A stretch of DNA of 64,000 bases from Diaminobutyricibacter sp049994905. Lineage in GTDB: Bacteria; Actinomycetota; Actinomycetes; Actinomycetales; Microbacteriaceae. Numbering within the stretch: the stretch's first letter is position 1; every line of letters begins with the position of its first letter. The stretch covers positions 2,976,001 to 3,040,000 of the forward strand of contig NZ_CP188258.1 of NCBI RefSeq assembly GCF_049994905.1. Reading direction: 5' to 3'. Shown piece after piece: positions 16,441-25,348 of the stretch. The translations under genes and the position numbers were made by a program. The notes under the pieces are model-generated. The model worked only from the letters and a program-made list of their open reading frames with translations. It was not told the origin of the DNA and searched no databases.

Positions 16441-17367
16441 TCAGGCGGTGACGAGGATGACCTTTCCGCGAACGTGTCCGGCCGCGAGCCGCCGGTATGC
16501 TTCCGCGGCTCGTTCGATCGGGAAGATCGAGTCGATCGGCAGCACGAGCTCGCCGCTCGCGATCAGCTCGGCGACCTCGGCCAGGAGTTCGTTGGTCGCC
16601 CCGCGTCCACCGACCCGCGACACCCCACGGGCTGCCGGCCCGTAGGCGGCGATGGTGTTGATCCGCCCGAGCGGCACGCCGAGTTCGATCGCGACGTCGA
16701 TGGTCTCCACCCCGTGGTTGTCGAGCGCCGCCGTGAGCGGCTGGCCATCGGGCAGTGCCTCGCGGATGCGTTCCGCCAGCCCGTCGCCGTATTCGACAGG
16801 GATGATGCCGAGGTCGCTGAGGAAGTCGTGGTTGTCAGTACTCGCAGTGCCGATCACGGTCGCACCGGCGCGGACAGCGAGCTGGCAGGCCAGAACACCG
16901 ACGCCGCCCGCCGCCGCGCTAACGAGCACCGTGTCGGATTCGTCGAGGCTGAGGGATGCGACACTCATCATCGCGGTACGGCCCACCACGGCGAGCGCAC
17001 CGGCGACCTCGAACGTGAGCGAGGCGGGTTTCGGGACGAGCTGGCCGTCCTCCGGAACGATCACGAAGTCAGCCGCCGCCTCGAAGGGCTTGCTGCCGAA
17101 CACCGCGTCACCCGGCGTGTAGCGCGTGACGCCCGGTCCGACCTCGTCGACGAAGCCGGAGAAGTCGTAGCCGATCCCCGACGGAAGGGTCAGCCCGAAT
17201 GCGCTCACGGTCGGGCCGCCGGCGATCGCCTTGTAGTCGACGGCGTTGAGACCGACGGCCATCACCCGGACACGCACCTCGCCTTCGCCGGGCCATGGCG
17301 GCTGCACGTTGACGATCTTAAGGTTCTCGGTCGAACCATATTCGTCGAACTGTACGACACGCGACAT
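16441..17367 (-). CDS. Zinc-independent quinone-oxidoreductase-like NADP-dependent dehydrogenase (MDR superfamily)
   Basis: 308 residues. GroES-like N-terminal domain (MAVGLNAVDYKAIAGG, GYDFSGFVDEVGPGV) followed by a Rossmann domain with AAAGGVGVLACQLA. The catalytic zinc cysteines of alcohol dehydrogenases are absent, as in zeta-crystallin/QOR types. The C-terminus (YRRLAAGHVRGKVILV) is the usual family ending. Reduces quinones or enones with NADPH in the cytoplasm; specific substrate unknown. Confidence 0.9.
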   Translation of the reverse strand: MSRVVQFDEYGSTENLKIVNVQPPWPGEGEVRVRVMAVGLNAVDYKAIAGGPTVSAFGLTLPSGIGYDFSGFVDEVGPGVTRYTPGDAVFGSKPFEAAADFVIVPEDGQLVPKPASLTFEVAGALAVVGRTAMMSVASLSLDESDTVLVSAAAGGVGVLACQLAVRAGATVIGTASTDNHDFLSDLGIIPVEYGDGLAERIREALPDGQPLTAALDNHGVETIDVAIELGVPLGRINTIAAYGPAARGVSRVGGRGATNELLAEVAELIASGELVLPIDSIFPIERAAEAYRRLAAGHVRGKVILVTA

Positions 17368-17425
17368 TCTCGTCCCTTCACACCTCGTCCTGGGACGGCC
17401 CCCGGGCACCGGTCCGGTCGGCCGC

Positions 17426-18454
17426 CTAACCGAAGAGTAGCGCCGCCTCGTCGTAACGGTACTGCGGAACCGTCTTCAGGCCTCCGGTCGCGTCCGCAAT
17501 GCTGACGTTGACGACGTCGGTACCTTTCAGCGAGACCATGGTCCCCCAGCGCTCCTCGAAGACGGCATCGATCGCCGACATGCCGAGACGGGTGGCGAGA
17601 ACACGGTCGTAGGCGCTGGGCACACCGCCGCGCTGCATGTGGCCGAGAACGGTCGCACGCGACTCGATACCCGTGCGCGCCTCGATCATCGGGGCGAGCA
17701 TCTCGCCGATTCCGCCCAGTCGCGGGCGGTTGAACGCGTCGAGCCCCTTGTGCGAGTGGGCTTCCTCCATCGTGTCGAGGTGGAAGCCTTCGGAGACGAC
17801 GATCACGGGCGCGCGCCCACGGTCACGCACCGACTCCACCCATTCGCAGATCTGCTCGATGGACTGCGGCTGCTCCGGGATCAGGATGGCGTGCGCACCG
17901 GCCGCCATGCCCGAGTGCAGGGCGATCCAGCCGACGTGGCGCCCCATCACTTCGACGACCATGCAGCGCTGGTGCGATTCCGCCGTCGTACGCAGGCGGT
18001 CGATCGCCTCGGTCGCGATCTCGACCGCGGTGTCGAAGCCGAACGAGTAGTCGGTCGCAGCGAGGTCGTTGTCGATGGTCTTCGGCACTCCGACGATCCG
18101 GATGCCCGCATCCGTCAGCCGCCTGGCTGCGGTGAGCGTGCCTTCGCCGCCGATCGCGATGATCGCGTCGATCCCGTTGTCGTCCATCACACGCTGGATG
18201 TTCTCAGGGCCGCCGTTGTCGCCTTCGAAGGGATTCGTGCGGCTGGACCCGAGGATGGTGCCACCCTGTCGCGAGAGCCCGCGGACGCTGTGGCGGTCGA
18301 GCGGCATGATGTCGCCGTTCACGACACCCCTCCAGCCGTAACGGAAACCGGCGAACTCGGCCTTGTTCACGCGGTCGCCTTTGAGCACGGCTCCACGGAT
18401 CACGGCGTTCAGCCCTGGGCAGTCGCCGCCGCTGGTGAGAATGCCGATCTTCAT
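17426..18454 (-). CDS. pfkA: 6-phosphofructokinase
   Basis: 342 residues; AGGAG six bases before the ATG. Phosphorylates fructose 6-phosphate in glycolysis. GGDCPGLNAVIRG (N-terminal phosphate loop), IGGEGTLTA (residues 101-109), PKTIDNDL (124-131) and MGRHVG are present. At the two donor-determining positions it has Gly (after Glu104) and Lys125. This is the combination found in actinobacterial ATP-PFKs that look partly like the pyrophosphate enzymes. ATP use is therefore likely but not certain. Confidence 0.94.
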   Translation of the reverse strand: MKIGILTSGGDCPGLNAVIRGAVLKGDRVNKAEFAGFRYGWRGVVNGDIMPLDRHSVRGLSRQGGTILGSSRTNPFEGDNGGPENIQRVMDDNGIDAIIAIGGEGTLTAARRLTDAGIRIVGVPKTIDNDLAATDYSFGFDTAVEIATEAIDRLRTTAESHQRCMVVEVMGRHVGWIALHSGMAAGAHAILIPEQPQSIEQICEWVESVRDRGRAPVIVVSEGFHLDTMEEAHSHKGLDAFNRPRLGGIGEMLAPMIEARTGIESRATVLGHMQRGGVPSAYDRVLATRLGMSAIDAVFEERWGTMVSLKGTDVVNVSIADATGGLKTVPQYRYDEAALLFG

Positions 18455-18529
18455 GGTGCTCCTCATCTCATTACGCCTGCATTGATCTTGCCCGAGCAGG
18501 GGCGGTACCGCCAAAACGGCGACCGCAAG

Positions 18530-19192
18530 TTATTCGCCGAGCGCGTCCACTCCGAGCGCCCTCGCCAGCTTGGACGAACTGACCGATACCTGCGCCCCCG
18601 CTCCCAGGACCCTGGCCTCGATGTCGTCGAGAAGTGCGGTGCGTCGTTCGCGCGTATCCGGGGCTGCTTCGAGGAGTTCGATCTCCCATTCCCGCCACCG
18701 GCGTTCTCGTGACGGCTCCTTCGTTCCCCGCAGGGCTTCGGAGCGTACGTGGTCGTCGCACAGTTCGGCGATGGCGAAGCCGGCGGCATCCTGCAGGATC
18801 ACCGTGGTGCGGGTGTTGGTGACGCGCGCGAGCGGCTCGAGCGGCGCATCCCCGATATAGCTGCGTACCGCCTCGACGACTTCGGCAGGCGGAGGCACCG
18901 ATCCCGGCTCCGCGCTGTCCGCTTCACCGAGTGGCCAGCTGACCTCGGTGCGCCCCTCGTCACCCGGCAGCTTCACGGTCCAGCCGGCGTCGCCGCCCCC
19001 GTGCCGCACACGGAGCGCGATCCGGTTGTGGGCGAGCGCAAGGTCCGCCGTGTCGAAGTAGACGGCGACGAGCTCGACCGTTGACGGGTCGCTCTCGAGG
19101 GCGACCGGCCCCGCGCCGACGAGACGGGGTGGAACCGCATTCTCGTCGACGTCGTATTTGCGTTCGATCTCGACCTGGCTTCGCTTGGTCAT
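18530..19192 (-). CDS. CYTH domain protein (triphosphate tunnel family)
   Basis: 220 residues. The ExExK signature VEIERKY is at the N-terminus, followed by YFDTADLALA and RVRHGGGDAGWTVKLPG. The basic and acidic residues expected to line the tunnel (ALRVR, WTVKLP, REWEIELLE) are in order. CYTH proteins hydrolyse triphosphates such as thiamine triphosphate or inorganic triphosphate; the CHAD domain often fused to them is absent. AGGGG precedes the ATG. Confidence 0.88.
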   Translation of the reverse strand: MTKRSQVEIERKYDVDENAVPPRLVGAGPVALESDPSTVELVAVYFDTADLALAHNRIALRVRHGGGDAGWTVKLPGDEGRTEVSWPLGEADSAEPGSVPPPAEVVEAVRSYIGDAPLEPLARVTNTRTTVILQDAAGFAIAELCDDHVRSEALRGTKEPSRERRWREWEIELLEAAPDTRERRTALLDDIEARVLGAGAQVSVSSSKLARALGVDALGE

Positions 19193-19267
19193 TCCCCTTG
19201 TCTAGTCGAGGTTTCCTCTGTCGCGAAATTTCAAGCGGTCGTTCCGGGCCGCCTTTATCGTGTTGTT

Positions 19268-19654
19268 ATGAGCGAGACGATCACTGCACGCTTCGACGTG
19301 ACCGGCTGGGACCCGGCCGACCTGCCCGGAATCGACGGCGACTGGGTGGGCGCTGTCACGATGCGCAAGACGTACACGGAGGGGCTGATCGGCGAATCCG
19401 TCGCGCATTTCATCTCGTCAGGCGACGAATCGGGGCGGGGCTACCTGGCCGCGGAGCGAGTCACCGGAACCCTCGCCGACGGCCGGTCGGGGGCGTTCAC
19501 CGTGCATCACGGCGCACTGCAGCATCCGGATGACGACTCGGCTTTCGGCTACATCGTGACGGGGACGGGAACCGGCGATTTCGCGCACTTCTCGGGCACC
19601 GCCCGCATCGTGCACGACGAGACCGGGCCGTTCTTCGTGTTCACGCTCGACTAG
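19268..19654 (+). CDS. DUF3224 family protein
   Basis: 128 residues, single domain, with the family pattern at both ends (ITARFDVTGWDP; FAHFSGTARIVHDETG). The central ITARF...VTMRKTYTEGLIGES and YLAAERVTG stretches match a small beta-barrel. TATCGT ends six bases before the ATG. Function unknown; convergent with poxB, 15 bases apart. Confidence 0.85.
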   Translation: MSETITARFDVTGWDPADLPGIDGDWVGAVTMRKTYTEGLIGESVAHFISSGDESGRGYLAAERVTGTLADGRSGAFTVHHGALQHPDDDSAFGYIVTGTGTGDFAHFSGTARIVHDETGPFFVFTLD

Positions 19655-19669
19655 TCGCAGTCCTCGCTC

Positions 19670-21430
19670 TCACGGGCGCGGGATGTTCCGCAGGTTGGTC
19701 TTCGCCAGCTTGACGGCTTCGCCCACACCTCCGTTCATCACGACCTTCGACATGGCGAGTGCGAAGCCTTTGAGTTGAACGCCGGTGATGGTCGGCGGGA
19801 GGGACAGCGCGAGAGGATCCGTCACCAGGTCGACGAGCGCTGGGCCGTCGAAGGCGAACGCGGCACGGAGGGCGTCCTCGATCTCGGTGGGCTTCTCGAC
19901 GCGCCGCCCGAAGATGCCGAGGGCGTTGGCGACCGCCGCGTGGTCGACCGAGGGAACGTCCACGCCGAAGTCCGGGAACCCGTCGACGAGCATCTCCACC
20001 TTCACCATCCCGAGCGTCGAGTTGTTGAAGACGATGATCTTCACGGGCAGCTTGTACGCCGCAACGGTGACGAGCTCGCCCAGCAGCATCGAGAGGCCGC
20101 CGTCACCCGAGACCGAGATCACCTGCCTGCCCGGGTGGCTGAACTGTGCGCCGACCGCCTGGGGCAACGCGTTCGCCATCGAGCCGTGCAGGAACGATCC
20201 GATGAGCCTGCGCCTGCCGTTGGGGTTGATGTACCGCGCGGTCCACACGTTGCACATGCCGGTGTCCGCGGTGAAGATGGCGTCGTCGGCTGCGAGGTCG
20301 TCGAGAAGGGATGCGGCGAACTCGGGGTGGATCGGTGTCTTGCGTTCCACGTTCTTCGCATATGCGCCGACGACCGAGTCGAGCAGTTTGGCGTGGCGCT
20401 TCAGGGTGCGGTCCAGGAACCGGCGGTCGGGATTGCGGTCGATCAGCGGGGTCACCGCGGCGATCGTCGCGGCGACATCGCCGTGCACCGGCACGGTCAC
20501 GTTCGCGCGGCGCCCCAGGTGCTCCGCACGTGCATCCACCTGGGCGATCACGACGTCGTCGTCTGCGCCGGGCAGGAACTGGTTGTACGGAAAATCGGTG
20601 CCGAGGAGGAGCAGCAGGTCGGCGTCGTGGATGCCGTCGTGCGCGGCCCCATAGCCGAGAAGGCCCGTCATCCCCACGTCGAACGGATTGTCGTACTGGA
20701 TCCATTCCTTGCCCCGCAGCGAATGGCCGAGCGGCGCGGCCAGAAGGTCGGCGAAGGCGACCACCTCGTCGTGTGCTCCGGCCACACCAGCCCCGGCGAA
20801 GACGGCGACCCGCTTGGCCGCGTTGATCGCATCGGCGAGGGCCAGCACGTCCGCGGGTGCGGGAACGATGGATGGCGGAAGCGTCGGCACGAATGCCGGT
20901 GTCGGTCCGACCGCCTCCAATTCGGCGACATCGCCCGGAAGCGAGACGACGGAGACGCCTTTCATCGCGATCGCGTGGCGCAGCGCCGAATTGACCACCC
21001 GGGGCGCCTGCTCCGCGGTCGAGACGAGTTCGCGATAACTGGAGCATTCGATGAAGAGGCGATCCGGATGCGTCTCCTGGAAGTACTCCGACCCGATCTG
21101 CGCGCTCGGGATGTGGCTCGCGATCGCGAGGACGGGCGCACCGGAGCGGTGAGCGTCGTACAGTCCGTTGATCAGGTGCAGGTTCCCGGGGCCACAGCTG
21201 CCCGCGCACACGGCGAGTTCTCCCGTGAGCTGCGCCTCCGCCCCGGCCGCGAATGCGGCGGCCTCCTCGTTGCGCACGTGGATCCAGTCGATACCGCCGT
21301 TCTTGGCTCCGCCGGTGCGCCTCACCGCATCGACCACCGGGTTGAGGCTGTCTCCGACGATCCCGTAGATGCGGTGCACCCCTGCATCCAGGAGCTGGGC
21401 GATGAGCTGGTCTGCGACTGTTGTGGCCAT
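19670..21430 (-). CDS. poxB: Thiamine-pyrophosphate-dependent pyruvate oxidase/dehydrogenase (PoxB-like)
   Basis: 586 residues. N-terminal PYR domain (GIVGDSLNPVVDAV, HVRNEEAAAFAAGAEA, CGPGNLHLINGLYDAHRS), central FAD-type domain, and C-terminal PP domain with GDGGLSMLLGEL and NNSTLGMVKVEM, the Mg-TPP binding motif. Converts pyruvate to acetate and CO2, passing electrons to the quinone pool in PoxB. The C-terminal membrane-association peptide of E. coli PoxB is not obvious. Start chosen at MATTVADQL, since the frame is open upstream without similarity to the family. Confidence 0.9.
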   Translation of the reverse strand: MATTVADQLIAQLLDAGVHRIYGIVGDSLNPVVDAVRRTGGAKNGGIDWIHVRNEEAAAFAAGAEAQLTGELAVCAGSCGPGNLHLINGLYDAHRSGAPVLAIASHIPSAQIGSEYFQETHPDRLFIECSSYRELVSTAEQAPRVVNSALRHAIAMKGVSVVSLPGDVAELEAVGPTPAFVPTLPPSIVPAPADVLALADAINAAKRVAVFAGAGVAGAHDEVVAFADLLAAPLGHSLRGKEWIQYDNPFDVGMTGLLGYGAAHDGIHDADLLLLLGTDFPYNQFLPGADDDVVIAQVDARAEHLGRRANVTVPVHGDVAATIAAVTPLIDRNPDRRFLDRTLKRHAKLLDSVVGAYAKNVERKTPIHPEFAASLLDDLAADDAIFTADTGMCNVWTARYINPNGRRRLIGSFLHGSMANALPQAVGAQFSHPGRQVISVSGDGGLSMLLGELVTVAAYKLPVKIIVFNNSTLGMVKVEMLVDGFPDFGVDVPSVDHAAVANALGIFGRRVEKPTEIEDALRAAFAFDGPALVDLVTDPLALSLPPTITGVQLKGFALAMSKVVMNGGVGEAVKLAKTNLRNIPRP

Positions 21431-21524
21431 GCGCCCATTCAACTCCCGGCACGATCCCACGGCCAGAGCCGCGATCAGAGCCCGGGGGTCGACCCCCGGC
21501 AAGCGGCGGCGTACTGTTGCAGCC

Positions 21525-21713
21525 ATGAGCGATCGCGGCACGGACCGGGACGATTCACTCGACGACTTCATCGAGGCGCAGGACGGCGACTATGAGCCGG
21601 CGCCGACTCCTTTCGACGCCGACGACGTGCCGGTCGAGGAAGAGGACGACGAGCTCGTCCCCGACGAAGACCGCCCGGTTCCCCTCGACCTCGACGACGC
21701 CGAACTCGACTGA
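21525..21713 (+). CDS. Small highly acidic protein
   Basis: 62 residues, about 40% Asp/Glu, almost no basic residues after the first ten. Predicted disordered. TACTGT ends seven bases before the ATG. The last codons belong to the first copy of a 19-base tandem repeat. No family recognised; similar short acidic ORFs are often annotated as hypothetical in this group. It may be a charge-rich binding partner for a basic protein, but nothing shows which. Confidence 0.55.
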   Translation: MSDRGTDRDDSLDDFIEAQDGDYEPAPTPFDADDVPVEEEDDELVPDEDRPVPLDLDDAELD

Positions 21714-21758
21714 ACGCGCCGAACGCGACTGAACGCGCCGAACTCGACTACCCGCGCC
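21702..21758. repeat. Three tandem copies of a 19-bp unit
   Basis: Copies at 21702-21720, 21721-21739 and 21740-21758; consensus GAACTCGACTGAACGCGCC with two or three changes. The first copy contains the stop of the acidic protein gene; the others fill the gap before the helicase gene's end. Confidence 0.85.
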
Positions 21759-21767
21759 GAATGGACG

Positions 21768-23939
21768 CTACGCGTTCAGTGCGTCGGTGAGCAGGCCGAT
21801 CAGCGCTTCGAGCTGAACCGAGTCGGCCGAGCCGGGTTCGACATCCGAGCCGTCGAGCGCGCGGGCCGCGAGGCCCTGCTTCGCGTCGATCAGTTCCGCG
21901 ATCTTCGAGTCGATGGTCTGCGCCGCGATGATCCGCCATGCGGTGACCGGCTCTTCCTGGCCGATGCGGTGCACGCGATCGATCGCCTGCGTCTGTTCGG
22001 CAGCCGTCCACGACAGTTCGGCGAGCACCACGTTCGACGCGGCCTGGAGGTTCAGTCCGACGCCGGCCGCCGTCAGCGAGCACACGGCCACCGAGACGGT
22101 CGGGTCGTTGTTGAACGCGTCGATCTCCTTCTGGCGGGAGAGCGCTGTCTGGTCCCCGCGAATCGAGATGGTCTTCAGGTCGCGTGAAGCGAACGCGGCC
22201 TCGGCAGCATCCATCACGTCGATGTGCTTCGCGAAGAACACGACCTTGCCGACCGAGCGGGCGAGCTGCGCCGCGTAGTCGCTGGCCAGGTTGGCCTTGG
22301 CCTGACCGATCTTGCGGACCATGGTGAAGACGTTCTCACCGGTCTTCGCCGACTTCGACTCCTCGAGTTCGGACTGCGCGACCAGCCGGATGAGGTGGGC
22401 ACGGTGCGCGTCGTCGTCGCCGTCGAACGAATCGGGACGACCCGCCGCAGAAGCCCGCCTGAACTTCGCGACGAGTCGCGCGGCGAGCTCGCTCTCGGCC
22501 TGGCGGATGGAACGGCCGAGGTCGTCATCGAGTTCGACCGGAAGGTCGACGACCCGGCGGCTCGGAAGGTCGGCGGCGACGTCGATCTTGCGCCGGCGCA
22601 CGATGCCCATGTCGATGACGGCCTCGCGTGCGGCAGCGTAGAAGCCGAAGTCGGCGGGGGTCAGCTCGGTCTCTTCGAGCTTCTCCATCAGTTTGGGCCG
22701 TGGCTTCGCTCCGTCGATCCAGCCGAGGAACTGCCAGATGGCCCGGAAATCGTCGATGTCGTTGATCAGCGGCGTTCCGGTGAGCGCGAGCAGCAGGGGA
22801 TCGCCGGCGGGAGCGGTCGCCCGGATGGCTTCGGCGAGCCCGAGCACGTATTTGCTGCGCTGCGAGTGCAGGTTCTTGATGAAGTGCGCCTCGTCGACGA
22901 CCATGCCCTTGAAGCCGAGCCTGCTGAGCCACGCGAGATGCCGGTCGAGCACTTCGTAGTTGACGATGACGACGTCGGCGAACGCATCCAGCCCCTCGCC
23001 GTCTCCGTGGATGACCGTGGCGCGGCGATGCGGCGTCCAGCGTTCGACTTCACGTGCCCAGTTCATCTTGACCACGTTGGGCACGACCGCCAGCAGCGGG
23101 TATGCACCCGCCACCGACGCGGCGAGTACGGACTGGGCCGTCTTGCCGAGGCCCGGCTCGTCGGCGAGGAGGAAGCTCCGGTGACCGCGGCGCACCTCTT
23201 CGACGAAACGTGCCTGGTGGTGCATCAGCTCGAGACCGGGAGGCGAATAGCGGTCGATCGCCGGAGCGGGTGGGAGATCCATGCTGGCGGCCTGGCCGCC
23301 CGAGCCGTACTCGAACGATTTGAAGAGTGGTCCGAGCAGTTCCCACGAATCGAGTCGCCGCCGCGGTGCAGGGGTGGCAGCGGATGCGCGCGAGAAGTCG
23401 GGAGCGAGGAACGGGTTGGACAGCTGACGGGCCTTGACCGACTGCGGGATGACCTGCTTCTCCGCCAGTTCTGGCGGGATGATCGACTCCTGTTGCGGTG
23501 TCGGCCGTTCCGTCGTGATGATGAGGTCGTCCGGGCTGAGCTCGGTGCCGGATTCGAGAAGCCAGTCGCGCCGGAGCTTCTGGGCGGTCGCGCTCGGCGG
23601 CGCCTCGCTCTCGAGCAGGGAGATCAGCGATGTGTCGCGAGCGGCGGTCTTCGCAAGGATCGTGGCGATCCCGTCCAGCCTTTTCAGCTGCTCGGCGCGA
23701 GCCGCGTCGGTGAGCTCGGCGTCGGCCTTCGCACGCGCACGCTCCTCGCGCATGAGGAACGCGATCACCTGGAACTTCGTGCGGTTCGTCGGCCCGAGTT
23801 TCTTGCCGTCGGCCGCCTTCGCCTCGACCTCGCGCACCTTGCGCGCGAGAACGGGGATGAGGCCGTCGTTGTTCGCGTGCCGGGTGCGGCGCTGCTGTGT
23901 CGCGCGCGGCGAGGCGCTGCGTTGACCGGAACGGGGCAT
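21768..23939 (-). CDS. SNF2-family DEAD/DEAH-box helicase
   Basis: 723 residues; GGAGGACC directly precedes the ATG. N-terminal ~190 residues are charged and unlike known domains. The helicase core follows: Walker A DEPGLGKTAQS near residue 265, DEAH in VVDEAHFIKN near 351, and a C-terminal lobe with ISIRGDQTA, LTAAGVGLNLQAA and IDRVHRIGQ near 658. The order and spacing are those of SMARCAL1/RapA-like SNF2 translocases. Probably remodels protein-DNA or branched DNA; no nuclease or chromo domain is seen. Stands alone, with no restriction or defence genes nearby. Confidence 0.9.
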   Translation of the reverse strand: MPRSGQRSASPRATQQRRTRHANNDGLIPVLARKVREVEAKAADGKKLGPTNRTKFQVIAFLMREERARAKADAELTDAARAEQLKRLDGIATILAKTAARDTSLISLLESEAPPSATAQKLRRDWLLESGTELSPDDLIITTERPTPQQESIIPPELAEKQVIPQSVKARQLSNPFLAPDFSRASAATPAPRRRLDSWELLGPLFKSFEYGSGGQAASMDLPPAPAIDRYSPPGLELMHHQARFVEEVRRGHRSFLLADEPGLGKTAQSVLAASVAGAYPLLAVVPNVVKMNWAREVERWTPHRRATVIHGDGEGLDAFADVVIVNYEVLDRHLAWLSRLGFKGMVVDEAHFIKNLHSQRSKYVLGLAEAIRATAPAGDPLLLALTGTPLINDIDDFRAIWQFLGWIDGAKPRPKLMEKLEETELTPADFGFYAAAREAVIDMGIVRRRKIDVAADLPSRRVVDLPVELDDDLGRSIRQAESELAARLVAKFRRASAAGRPDSFDGDDDAHRAHLIRLVAQSELEESKSAKTGENVFTMVRKIGQAKANLASDYAAQLARSVGKVVFFAKHIDVMDAAEAAFASRDLKTISIRGDQTALSRQKEIDAFNNDPTVSVAVCSLTAAGVGLNLQAASNVVLAELSWTAAEQTQAIDRVHRIGQEEPVTAWRIIAAQTIDSKIAELIDAKQGLAARALDGSDVEPGSADSVQLEALIGLLTDALNA

Positions 23940-24069
23940 GGTCCTCCAGTGAGAGCGGACGGTCGATGGACGACCGCAGTGCGCCGCCGACAGAGGCAGG
24001 CGACGCCGTGTGGCTGAGATGTCAGCCGAGGCGACCGGAGTGGGTGATCCCGGTCGAGACGACGAGCGA

Positions 24070-24093
24070 GTGCGTCATGAAACGGTGACGCAC
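24070..24093. other. Perfect inverted repeat upstream of the helicase gene
   Basis: GTGCGTCA and TGACGCAC flank an 8-base loop. It lies 64 bases after the DUF6804-like gene end and 130 bases before the helicase start, both on the minus strand. Either a terminator for the first or an operator for the second. Confidence 0.5.
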
Positions 24094-24157
24094 GTCTCAG
24101 TTTACGCGAGAGGGAGCGGTTCGGAACCACCGATCCCGCACGTGTTGTCCGCCTGGT

Positions 24158-24499
24158 TCAGCGACGCTGGTCGACGGGCACTTTGATCACGATCGCGGCG
24201 GCGACGAAGACGACGGAGGCGGCCAGTTCGAGGCCACGGAGCACGAGGTCGTCGAGAGTCACGGGCCAGACGGGATTCCAGATGACCGCGATGGGGAGCA
24301 GCCCGACGAGCCACCACCACTGCTTCGCCTGCCCGGCGAAGACGCACATGATGAGGGCGAGGATGCTGACGACGTAGCGGACGTACAGGTACCACTCGGT
24401 GCCGATGAGGGCGAATCCGGCGATCAGCACGATGGCGCCAAGGAGTCCGGGGACGAGCGCACTGCGCGAGAATTCGGGCCTGGCCGCCGGTCGTGTCAT
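24158..24499 (-). CDS. Small membrane protein (DUF6804-like)
   Basis: 113 residues with four hydrophobic helices near 16-34, 39-56, 60-75 and 85-104. The segment GTEWYLYVRYVVSILALIMCVFAG and the short IWNPVWPVTL loop resemble DUF6804 proteins. Function unknown. A TAGACT hexamer ends nine bases before the ATG. Confidence 0.72.
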   Translation of the reverse strand: MTRPAARPEFSRSALVPGLLGAIVLIAGFALIGTEWYLYVRYVVSILALIMCVFAGQAKQWWWLVGLLPIAVIWNPVWPVTLDDLVLRGLELAASVVFVAAAIVIKVPVDQRR

Positions 24500-24544
24500 A
24501 GCGAACAGAGTCTACGGCACGGCACTGTTGCCGCTGCGCCCCGG

Positions 24545-24580
24545 CCCGGGGTGGGATCCCGACCGAGGATCCCACCCGGG
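24545..24580 (-). terminator. Strong hairpin after the FucU-like gene
   Basis: Arms CCCGGG-G-TGGGATCC and GGATCCCACCCGGG give 14 base pairs with a single bulge and a 7-base loop. It follows the end of the FucU-like gene by 80 bases on the minus strand. No T-run, as is common in high-GC actinobacteria. Confidence 0.65.
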
Positions 24581-24659
24581 TGCTCACTCGCCCCATTCCC
24601 CGGCGGGTGAGCGATTCGACCGAATGGACAGGTTCGCGGGCCGACCCCCGCGGACGTGA

Positions 24660-25085
24660 CTAGCAGCTGCCTTTCCTGAGCAGGAACGCACAGGGCGGGG
24701 CGTCTGACCCCACTCGAACGGTCACTACGGACTGGCGGGCGAGCGCGACGAATTCGTCGAGTTCGAGACGCGACATGAAGATGCGGCGGAGTTCGGCATC
24801 GGATGCGATGCCGTTCACTGCGAATGCCACGTCGGGCAAGTCGTCGAGGGTGCCCGTGCAGTCGAGAAACGCTATGGGAGCCGGATCGTGACAGTCGAGC
24901 GGAACGACACTGAGGATCGCGTCTGCCGCGGCCTCTGTCGTCACCTCTCCGAGATGGATGACAGGTGAAACGATTTCTTCTTCTGGGTAGCCGCTGCCGA
25001 CCAAGGTAAGTAGGTCGCCATCGTCCATGGAATCCAGGGCGCTCAAGAGCGCACCGGACAGCAGCGGGCTGAGGTTCTTCAGCAA
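24660..25085 (-). CDS. RbsD/FucU-family homologue with degraded active site
   Basis: 141 residues from a TTG. AGGAAAGG seven bases upstream and similarity of the first residues (LKNLSPLLSGALLSALDSM) to FucU decide this start over an ATG 51 bases upstream. Fold marks include the N-terminal helix, LIPxV-like strand order and the C-terminal LLRKG. In sugar mutarotases of this family, the His in MGHGD and the Tyr in KYGN are catalytic. Here the first motif reads MDDGD and the last PPCAF, so enzyme activity is doubtful. It could bind a sugar or another ligand without turning it over. Relationship inferred by eye. Confidence 0.68.
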   Translation of the reverse strand: MLKNLSPLLSGALLSALDSMDDGDLLTLVGSGYPEEEIVSPVIHLGEVTTEAAADAILSVVPLDCHDPAPIAFLDCTGTLDDLPDVAFAVNGIASDAELRRIFMSRLELDEFVALARQSVVTVRVGSDAPPCAFLLRKGSC

Positions 25086-25257
25086 AGTCGGGCCTTTCCT
25101 GTTAAACGAATATTTCTCAACCCCTACGGAGAGCATAGACCCGTCTGTTTAGGGGACCCCACCCCCCGTTCTGGGGTAATTCACGCGACGCGCCGTGAAA
25201 CCAGACCCATTCCGGGGGACGAATCTGCTAGGCGATTATGCGCGTTGCGGCATATAT

Positions 25258-25289
25258 CCCGCAGGCCGCGCGGACGCGCGGATCGCGGG
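25258..25289 (-). terminator. Terminator-like hairpin of the copper operon
   Basis: CCCGC / GCGGG outer stem and CCGCGC / GCGCGG inner stem with a 4-base loop, separated by 3-by-3 internal bases. It lies about 60 bases after the copA stop on the minus strand, followed in that direction by ATATAT. Confidence 0.6.
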
Positions 25290-25348
25290 CAGGAGCCCTG
25301 ACACCGACACGCCGGTGAGGCTGGCGGATCCGCTATGTACGCGCCGGG

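Noticed and set aside
19775..21595. 606-codon open frame opposite poxB
   Set aside because: Shadow frame; poxB motifs are complete in the other direction.
23940..24157. Defence island around the SNF2 helicase
   Set aside because: No methylase, nuclease or other phage-defence gene lies beside it; neighbours are a membrane protein and an acidic protein.
24500..24659. tRNA or small RNA gene at the strong hairpin
   Set aside because: Only a single long hairpin is present, with no cloverleaf or promoter; a terminator explains it.
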